The notes under the pieces are model-generated. The model did no database searches. It saw only the letters and a list, made by a program, of their open reading frames with translations, and had not been told where the DNA came from. Both the position numbers and the translations under genes were made by a program. Below, in pieces: positions 15,467 to 20,408 of a DNA stretch of 20,408 nucleotides. Numbering within the stretch: the first letter of the stretch is position 1; the number at the start of each line of letters is the position of its first letter. Source of the DNA: a virus; IMG/VR virus record IMGVR_UViG_3300022602_000378, positions 5,296 to 25,703 of that record; one strand, given 5' to 3'.

Positions 15467-15490
15467 GCCTAAAAACCGCAGTTTTTAGGC
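15467..15490 (+). terminator. Likely terminator before the prohead core operon
   Basis: GCCTAAAAAC at 15467-15476 pairs perfectly with GTTTTTAGGC at 15481-15490 across a CGCA loop. The 3' arm carries five T residues, but only a short T run follows, so termination may be partial. It precedes a late-promoter-like box by eight bases, the same arrangement as at 9119-9151. Confidence 0.55.
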
Positions 15491-15497
15491 CATTTCC

Positions 15498-15505
15498 TAT
15501 AAGTA
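15498..15505 (+). promoter_or_regulatory. Probable late promoter, TATAAGTA
   Basis: One mismatch to TATAAATA, 63 bases before the gp67-like start and directly after a hairpin. It is the only late-box candidate ahead of gp67-21-22-23, so it could drive the whole prohead operon to the terminator at 19566. Confidence 0.55.
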
Positions 15506-15553
15506 TTGCACATTGGCTGTAAATACAGCTACAAAACCTTGCCCGCAACCTTT

Positions 15554-15560
15554 AAGGAGA
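15554..15560 (+). promoter_or_regulatory. Strong ribosome site that sets the gp67-like start
   Basis: AAGGAGA lies eight bases before ATG at 15569, fixing that start over in-frame upstream non-ATG codons from 15506. Confidence 0.85.
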
Positions 15561-15568
15561 TATACGCA

Positions 15569-16603
15569 ATGTCAACAAAATTTGAACAGTTATTAGATTA
15601 CCTGGTCAACGAAGAGCATGATAAGGCTAATGAGCTGTTTCATGAAATCGTAGTTGAAAAATCTAGATCAATTTATGAAAACCTAATCGCCGAAGAAGAA
15701 GAGGAAGACATGGACGAGTCAGCTGATGACGAAGAAATGGACGAGTCTAAAAAAGAAGACGATGAGGAAATGGACGAGTCTAAAGAAGAAGACATGGACG
15801 AGTCAGCTGATGACGAGGAAATGGACGAAGCTGAAGAAGACCTAGAAGACAGCTACATGATGGACGGTGACGACGGTTTCAGCGGTGGCGCCGAAGGCGA
15901 TGCCACTGACGATTTTGGAAAAGAAATTGGTGCTGATGGCGAAGACGAATTTGAAAAGTCTGAAGATGACGCTATCCTTGATATCAAGAATGCTATCCAG
16001 GAATTAGAAGCTGCATTTGCTGAACTAGAACAAGCTCAAGGCTCTGAAGAGCACTCAATGGGCATGGACGGTGATAAAGATCAGGATGCTGACGAAGACA
16101 TGATGGGCATGCCAGCAATGGAAGGCAAGCGTATGACACGTGAGTATGTTGAAAAAGTTGGTAATGACTGGGAAAAGAACAGCCAAAAGACACAAGGTCA
16201 GTACGCAGGTGCTGGTACAGGTGACAAAGATGGCGCACCTAAAGAAGGTAAAAGCCCAATAAGCAGTGGTTCTGGTAAGCCAACAAGTGGTGCTAATGCA
16301 AATAATATTGCTAAAGGTTCCACAGAAGGTCAACACAACACAGGTACAACACCTAACAAAGTAAACAAAGGTATCACTCCAGAAAAGGGTGAGCAGTACA
16401 CAGGTAAAGACTGGGAAACAAATAGTGCTCCTGGTGGAAAAGCTGGTGTTAAAAACTTAAGCAAAGTTGGTGATGCTAAAGGCCTAGCAGGTGCTACTAA
16501 GAACAATGGTTCTGAAGGTGTAGCAGTTGGTGCTGGAACAGGTCAAAACAATGTTAAAGGTGCCACAAACACTAAATCCATTGTTGATCGCAAGATTGGT
16601 TAA
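15569..16603 (+). CDS. 67: Prohead core protein, gp67-like with long C-terminal extension
   Basis: The first ~40 residues (MSTKFEQLLDYLVNEEHDK, then ELFHEIVVEKSRSIYENLIAE) followed by a very acidic tract match the design of T4 gp67: a short helical region with a two-part repeat look, then an Asp/Glu-rich tail. gp67 is an internal scaffold protein removed by gp21. T4 gp67 is only 80 residues; this protein is 344. The acidic tract holds repeated EEMDES and EDMDES units and continues to about residue 190. The C-terminal ~150 residues are Gly/Asn/Lys/Thr-rich and net basic, with two related segments, GNDWEKNSQ and GKDWETNSA. That half has no counterpart I know. Position between portal and gp21 agrees with T4 67/68. 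Start fixed by AAGGAGA. Confidence 0.75.
   Translation: MSTKFEQLLDYLVNEEHDKANELFHEIVVEKSRSIYENLIAEEEEEDMDESADDEEMDESKKEDDEEMDESKEEDMDESADDEEMDEAEEDLEDSYMMDGDDGFSGGAEGDATDDFGKEIGADGEDEFEKSEDDAILDIKNAIQELEAAFAELEQAQGSEEHSMGMDGDKDQDADEDMMGMPAMEGKRMTREYVEKVGNDWEKNSQKTQGQYAGAGTGDKDGAPKEGKSPISSGSGKPTSGANANNIAKGSTEGQHNTGTTPNKVNKGITPEKGEQYTGKDWETNSAPGGKAGVKNLSKVGDAKGLAGATKNNGSEGVAVGAGTGQNNVKGATNTKSIVDRKIG
15704..15828 (+). repeat. 41-bp direct repeat in acidic tract of gp67-like gene
   Basis: 15704-15744 and 15788-15828 are identical except at one position (15733/15817), 84 bases apart. They encode the same EDMDESADDEEMD unit, and a partial copy, EEMDES, lies between. This looks like recent internal duplication. 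Confidence 0.9.
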
Positions 16604-16616
16604 TTAGAGAAACTGG

Positions 16617-17246
16617 ATGAAATATTCTTATCTAAGAGAAACATTAAGTTTTGATCAAGCTGGAGTTATGCTCGAGTCTGACGACAAGGACGGCAAAAGC
16701 CTTTATTTAAAAGGTATTGCTATCCAAGGTGGTATACGCAATGCTAATCAACGTGTATACCCTGTCGATGAGATTGAACGTGCTGTTAAGACACTTAATG
16801 ATCAGATACAAAATGGTTATAGTGTCTTAGGTGAAGTTGATCATCCTGATGATTTAAAAGTAAATTTGGACCGTGTATCCCATATGATCACTCAGATGTG
16901 GATGGAAGGTCCTAACGGTTATGGAAAGATGAAAATCCTTCCTACACCGATGGGTAACTTGATACGCACAATGCTCGAAAGTGGTGTAAAACTTGGAGTC
17001 AGTAGCAGAGGCAGCGGCAACGTTGATGATGGTTCTGGCAAAGTTTCTGATTTTGAGATTATCACCGTAGACGTAGTTGCACAGCCTAGTGCTCCTGGCG
17101 CATATCCTACACCTGTGTATGAACATTTGATGAACACACGCAGAGGATATAACGCTATTCAAGTAGCACATGAAGTAAAAGAAGATCCAAAGGCCCAGAA
17201 ATATTTGAAGGAAAGTCTCCTTCAAATTATTAAAGGTCTAAAATAA
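16617..17246 (+). CDS. 21: Prohead core protease gp21
   Basis: gp21 is the maturation protease of T4-like heads (peptidase family U9/S80 with a herpes assemblin-like fold); it digests the core and trims gp23. The expected catalytic elements are visible: H76 in LGEVDHP and the serine in LGVSSRG (S129 or S130). The GIAIQGGIRNANQRVYP segment at 33-49 is also typical. The length of 209 residues matches T4 gp21 (212). A likely self-cleavage site M-L-E/S occurs at residues 18-20. The ribosome site is a weak AGAGA. It sits between gp67-like and gp22, as in T4 except that no gp68 is present. Confidence 0.93.
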   Translation: MKYSYLRETLSFDQAGVMLESDDKDGKSLYLKGIAIQGGIRNANQRVYPVDEIERAVKTLNDQIQNGYSVLGEVDHPDDLKVNLDRVSHMITQMWMEGPNGYGKMKILPTPMGNLIRTMLESGVKLGVSSRGSGNVDDGSGKVSDFEIITVDVVAQPSAPGAYPTPVYEHLMNTRRGYNAIQVAHEVKEDPKAQKYLKESLLQIIKGLK

Positions 17247-17262
17247 GCCCGAGGAGAAATAA

Positions 17263-18348
17263 ATGTTGGACGCATTCAAACAATTAGTTGAGTCAGGTGT
17301 AATGACAGAAGACGTAAAGTCAGTCATTGAAACTGCCTTTGCTGAGAAAATTAAAGAGAATCGCGACCAAGTTAGCGCAGAACTTCGTGAAGAATTCGCA
17401 CAAAAATACAATCATGATAAAACAATGATGGTAGAAGCGATCGACAAGATGTTAAGCGATAGATTGGCTGCAGAAATGTCCGAATTGCATGAAGATAAAA
17501 AAGCCCTAGCTGAAGCTAAGGTTGCTTATCAACAAAAGATTACAGCAGACGCTAAGAAATTAGAAGGGTTTGTTATCAAGCAATTAGGTAAAGAGTTAGT
17601 AGAGTTCCAAAACGATCGTAAGAAAGTTTCTGAGAATTTTACCAAGTTAGAGCAGTTCGTTGTACATGCTCTATCTAAAGAAATCAATGAGTTTGCTACA
17701 GATAAGAAGGATCTAGCTGAAACTAAAGTTAAGTTAGTTCGTGAAGCACGTAGCAAGTTTAGTGAAATCAAACAAAGTTTTATTCAACGCAGTGCTAAGG
17801 TAGTTGAAGCCGCAGTTACTAAAAAATTAACAGCTGAAATCAAGCAATTGAAAGAAGATGTTGAAAGTGCTCGCAACAACGATTTTGGTCGTCGTATATA
17901 TGAAGCTTTTGCCCAGGAATTTAGTGCTAGTTTCTTAAATGAGAAATCTGAAACAAGTAAATTGTTAAAGATTATTCAGAAGAAGGAACATGAACTTGCC
18001 GAAGCACAACAACAAATAGCAGAAAAACAAAATCTAGCCGAGTCTGTTAACCGTGAACTACGTGTTACTAAAGACTTGATGGAGCGCAAGACTGTTATGA
18101 GTGAAATGTTAGCACCTCTGGATGCTAGTAAGAGAGAAATCATGAAGGAACTTTTAGAGTCTGTACAGACACCAAAACTTTCTAGTGCTTTCGAAAAATA
18201 CCTACCCGCAGTAATGGAAGGCGATCACAAAGTTGCTAAGAAAGCTATGCTTGCAGAAAGCACAGCAGTAACCGGCAACCGTGGAGCAAAACCAGCGGTA
18301 GGCTTAGATAACATTTTAGATATCCGCAAGCTAGCGGGTCTAAAATAA
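17263..18348 (+). CDS. 22: Major prohead scaffold protein gp22
   Basis: The 361-residue product is almost entirely helical and charged, with heptad-like coiled coils over residues ~20-290, as expected for the core scaffold that shapes the prohead and is degraded by gp21. It starts MLDAFKQLVESGVMTEDV; an L-V-E/S site at 8-10 and an M-L-A-E/S site near the C-terminus fit the gp21 consensus (I/L)-x-E. T4 gp22 is 269 residues, so the coiled coil is longer here. The C-terminal segment with ILDIRKLAGLK is a possible contact with the shell or portal. A GAGGAGA ribosome site precedes the start. Position between gp21 and gp23 is decisive. Confidence 0.9.
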   Translation: MLDAFKQLVESGVMTEDVKSVIETAFAEKIKENRDQVSAELREEFAQKYNHDKTMMVEAIDKMLSDRLAAEMSELHEDKKALAEAKVAYQQKITADAKKLEGFVIKQLGKELVEFQNDRKKVSENFTKLEQFVVHALSKEINEFATDKKDLAETKVKLVREARSKFSEIKQSFIQRSAKVVEAAVTKKLTAEIKQLKEDVESARNNDFGRRIYEAFAQEFSASFLNEKSETSKLLKIIQKKEHELAEAQQQIAEKQNLAESVNRELRVTKDLMERKTVMSEMLAPLDASKREIMKELLESVQTPKLSSAFEKYLPAVMEGDHKVAKKAMLAESTAVTGNRGAKPAVGLDNILDIRKLAGLK

Positions 18349-18369
18349 TTTATATTCAAGGAGACGTAA

Positions 18370-19542
18370 ATGTCACAATTATTAAATGAAAGATGGTCTG
18401 AGACCAAAGAAGCTCTGCTTGAAGGCCTACAGGGTAACCGTCGTGCTTCCATGGCAGTATGCTTAGAAAATACTCGTCGTAGCTTGACAGAGAGCGCAAC
18501 AGCTGGTGCTACAAGTGCTGGTAACGTAGCAACACTTAATCGTGTTATTCTACCAGTTATCCGTCGTGTAATGCCTACAGTTATTGCTAATGAGATCGTT
18601 GGTGTTCAGCCTATGACTGGCCCAGTTGGTCAAATCCACACATTGCGTGTACGTTATGCTGATGGTTCTTCAGAAGTTAGCGCAGGCGAAGAGGCATTAA
18701 GCCCATTCAAAATTGCTAGTGCTTATTCTGGTAACGATTCTTCTCCAGCTTCAGCTTCAAATACTGCTAGCTTAGAGGGTACACCAGGCAAGCGCATGAG
18801 CATCCAAATCTTGAAGACACCAGTCGAAGCTAAGAGCCGCAAGCTATCAGCTCGTTGGACCTTTGAGGCTGCACAAGATGCACAAGCACAACAAGGTATT
18901 GATATCGAAGCAGAAATTATGGCCGCTTTGGCTCAAGAAATTACAGCTGAGATTGACCAAGAAATTCTTGGCTCACTACGTTTGCTAGCTACAGTTGAAG
19001 AAACATATGATCAATCATTGGTTTCTGGTACAGCTACATTCGTTGGTGACGAGCACGCCGCTCTAGCTATCCAAATTAACCGTGTCAGCAACTTGATTGC
19101 TCAAAGAACACGTCGTGGTGCTGGTAACTGGGCTGTTGTTTCTAACCAAGCATTAACAATTCTTCAATCTGCTACTACTTCAGCTTTTGCTCGTACAACA
19201 GAAGGTACATTTGAAGCTCCAACAAATACAAAATTCGTTGGTACATTGAATGGCGCAATGAGAATTTATGTTGACGCATATTTAGCTGACAATGTTGACA
19301 GCAACCAAGTATTGATTGGTTACAAAGGTGCTAGCGAGGCAGATGCTGCAGCGTTCTATTGCCCTTATATTCCATTGATGTCGTCTGGTGTTGTTCTAGA
19401 TCCAGCAACATTTGAGCCAGTAGTTGGCTTCTTAACACGTTACGGATATGTAGCATTGACAAACACTGCTTCATCTCTAGGTAACGCTGCCGACTACCTA
19501 GGTAAGGTTGCTATTACTAGTGCTAACGTAAGCTTCAAGTAA
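18370..19542 (+). CDS. 23: Major capsid protein gp23
   Basis: gp23 forms the hexamers of the head shell (HK97 fold). Recognisable segments include NRVILPVIRRVMPTVIANEI and GVQPMTGPVGQIHTLRVRY, AKSRKLSARWTFEAAQDA, GNWAVVSNQALTIL, and the C-terminal MSSGVVLDPATFEPVVGFLT with RYGYVALTN. The N-terminal propeptide probably ends at E41, in S-L-T-E/S-A-T-A-G, which fits the gp21 consensus and would leave ~349 residues. At 390 residues it is much shorter than T4 gp23 (521), mainly through a shorter propeptide and a reduced insertion region. It has a strong AAGGAGA site, high use of common codons, and is the last gene before a strong terminator, all as expected for the most abundant protein. Confidence 0.96.
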   Translation: MSQLLNERWSETKEALLEGLQGNRRASMAVCLENTRRSLTESATAGATSAGNVATLNRVILPVIRRVMPTVIANEIVGVQPMTGPVGQIHTLRVRYADGSSEVSAGEEALSPFKIASAYSGNDSSPASASNTASLEGTPGKRMSIQILKTPVEAKSRKLSARWTFEAAQDAQAQQGIDIEAEIMAALAQEITAEIDQEILGSLRLLATVEETYDQSLVSGTATFVGDEHAALAIQINRVSNLIAQRTRRGAGNWAVVSNQALTILQSATTSAFARTTEGTFEAPTNTKFVGTLNGAMRIYVDAYLADNVDSNQVLIGYKGASEADAAAFYCPYIPLMSSGVVLDPATFEPVVGFLTRYGYVALTNTASSLGNAADYLGKVAITSANVSFK

Positions 19543-19565
19543 TCACTTACTTGTCTTAAGAAAAC

Positions 19566-19587
19566 AAAACCCGCTTCGGCGGGTTTT
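19566..19587 (+). terminator. Strong intrinsic terminator after gp23
   Basis: AAAACCCGC at 19566-19574 pairs perfectly with GCGGGTTTT at 19579-19587 around a TTCG tetraloop, with the T-rich 3' arm. It ends the prohead-capsid operon 24 bases after the gp23 stop. Confidence 0.92.
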
Positions 19588-19598
19588 CGTTTGGCTTC

Positions 19599-19606
19599 GA
19601 TAAATA
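19599..19606 (+). promoter_or_regulatory. Probable late promoter, GATAAATA
   Basis: One mismatch to TATAAATA, 11 bases past the terminator and 90 before the next structural gene. Repeats the terminator-then-late-box layout seen at 9119 and 15467. Confidence 0.6.
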
Positions 19607-19615
19607 TACTGTACG

Positions 19616-19672
19616 ATTCACACGGGGTGAATTTTATGCGGAAATCCAACCGCGTACGGCCTAGAACGCCGT
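19616..19672 (+). other. Three adjacent hairpins in the leader of the post-gp23 gene
   Basis: ATTCAC 19616-19621 pairs with GTGAAT 19627-19632; ATGCGG 19636-19641 pairs with CCGCGT 19650-19655 (one G-U); ACGGC 19656-19660 pairs with GCCGT 19668-19672. The second and third abut. They would form a compact structured 5' leader just after the late box and before the ribosome site at 19681-19687. The first hairpin would partly hide the GGTGA site used by the leader ORF. Confidence 0.5.
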
Positions 19673-19683
19673 GTTTTCTATAA
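19636..19683 (+). CDS. Possible 15-codon Arg-rich leader ORF
   Basis: ATG at 19636 opens a frame encoding MRKSNRVRPRTPCFL and stops at TAA 19681-19683. A GGTGA ribosome-like site (19626-19630) lies five bases before it, and the stop codon is part of the TAAGGAG ribosome site of the next gene. Four of 15 residues are Arg and one Lys. This is a classic leader-peptide geometry, but it is so short that chance is a real alternative. Confidence 0.3.
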   Translation: MRKSNRVRPRTPCFL

Positions 19684-19695
19684 GGAGAAACAAAA

Positions 19696-20408
19696 ATGGG
19701 ACGTCCAATTAAAGCAAGATATTTTTTACGCGGTGGTAAAGTACCATCACAAATAAGTTTTAACGAAGGATGGATTGGTCTTTCCGGTAGTGTTACTACA
19801 CCAGGAGCATGGTATCCACAAGGAACATATATTACGTTCCCACAAGGTCAGTTAGGATCTGCTAGTACAACAGCAAAAGCAACTCTAACAATTAGCACTT
19901 CAACAGGTGCTGTTACTGGCATTACAATGACCAACGTAGGTTCTGGTTATAATTCTACTGTAACAAATTACACAATTACACAACCTGCCACTGTTACAAG
20001 TACTGTTAACGGATCAGGTCCAGTTACTGCTACAAATACATTTACAGTTGGAAGCGCGGTAGGTATTCAAATAGGTATGTTAATATCTGGTGCCCAAACT
20101 GGATACAATGGACACGTTCAAGCAGTTAATGGTAATGTTATCACATCTACTGTTAATAACCTTGGAATATGGACTAACGCATCAAACTTAACATTTAGTT
20201 CAACAGGTTCAGGTGCTGTATTATATTTTAATGCTGTAACTCCTGCTGACACAAGCCTCATTGCAGCTACAGCATACATTTCTGGTGATACACAAGGCCG
20301 TGCAGCCGCCATTATTAAACAAGAAGGTAGTCATCGTTATCTAGTGGAAGCTGATGTTAGCGGTACACTAAGACAAGGTATTTGTAAATTAGCAAGTACT
20401 TCTACACT
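19696..20408 (+). CDS. Putative virion structural protein, Gly/Thr/Ser-rich (incomplete)
   Basis: A frame with ATG at 19696 and a TAAGGAGA site nine bases upstream runs off the right edge, at least 237 residues. The start MGRPIKARYF is followed by a beta-rich, Thr/Ser/Gly-heavy sequence with VTGITMTNVGSGYNSTV, a pattern seen in repeat modules of phage virion proteins, and then IIKQEGSHRYLVEAD and TLRQGICKLAS near the visible end. Proteins with a K-Q-x-G-S-x-R-Y-x-V segment followed by G-x-C-x-L are common in T4-like phages of aquatic hosts, where they are annotated as structural; that is from memory. It takes the place of T4 gene 24 but does not resemble gp24. A head decoration or vertex role is possible, not shown. 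Confidence 0.7.
   Translation, partial: MGRPIKARYFLRGGKVPSQISFNEGWIGLSGSVTTPGAWYPQGTYITFPQGQLGSASTTAKATLTISTSTGAVTGITMTNVGSGYNSTVTNYTITQPATVTSTVNGSGPVTATNTFTVGSAVGIQIGMLISGAQTGYNGHVQAVNGNVITSTVNNLGIWTNASNLTFSSTGSGAVLYFNAVTPADTSLIAATAYISGDTQGRAAAIIKQEGSHRYLVEADVSGTLRQGICKLASTST

Overview
The window is a piece of a T4-like (Straboviridae-related or more distant 'exo-T4') myovirus genome. The evidence is a set of T4 core genes recognisable from motifs: late sigma factor gp55, recombination nuclease gp47/gp46, baseplate gp53 and gp26-like proteins, portal gp20, prohead core gp67-like and gp22, prohead protease gp21 and major capsid protein gp23. The DNA is AT-rich and densely coding. The host cannot be read from the sequence. 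Several proteins differ clearly in length from T4 (gp23 390 vs 521 residues, gp55 305 vs 185, gp67-like 344 vs 80), so this is a distant relative, of the kind found in marine and freshwater metagenomes.

Layout. (1) 1-2966, minus strand: three tightly packed tail/baseplate genes (an incomplete structural protein, gp53, and a tail-tube/baseplate-like protein). (2) 2967-3078: divergent promoter region. (3) 3079-8672, plus strand: replication and transcription block, gp55 then gp47, a glycosyltransferase family 17 gene, gp46, and three small genes including a GIY-YIG nuclease. Two good sigma70-type promoters precede gp55 and gp47. (4) 8673-9179: the only long non-coding stretch, rich in self-complementary segments and a candidate structured RNA. 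It ends in a terminator-like hairpin followed directly by a perfect T4 late promoter, TATAAATA. (5) 9180-10121: unknown Ala/Pro/Gln-rich protein. (6) 10118-11208, minus: small hypothetical gene and gp26-like baseplate gene. (7) 11281-19542, plus: putative tape measure, portal, small gene, gp67-like, gp21, gp22, gp23, ending in a strong UUCG terminator. (8) 19599-20408: late-promoter-like box, structured leader with a possible 15-codon leader ORF, and the start of another structural gene running off the window.

How it works together. Host-type promoters at 3023 and 3993 would drive gp55 and the gp47/gp46 recombination nuclease before late transcription. gp55 would then direct host RNA polymerase to TATAAATA-like late promoters, of which several candidates lie before the structural blocks. 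The head module follows the T4 order 20-67-21-22-23: scaffold proteins assemble with gp23 on the portal, and gp21 then cleaves the scaffold and the gp23 N-terminus at (I/L)-x-E sites visible in these proteins. The most unusual items are the unexplained structured RNA region, the glycosyltransferase translationally coupled inside the gp47-gp46 pair, the leader ORF after gp23, and the enlarged acidic/basic gp67-like protein.
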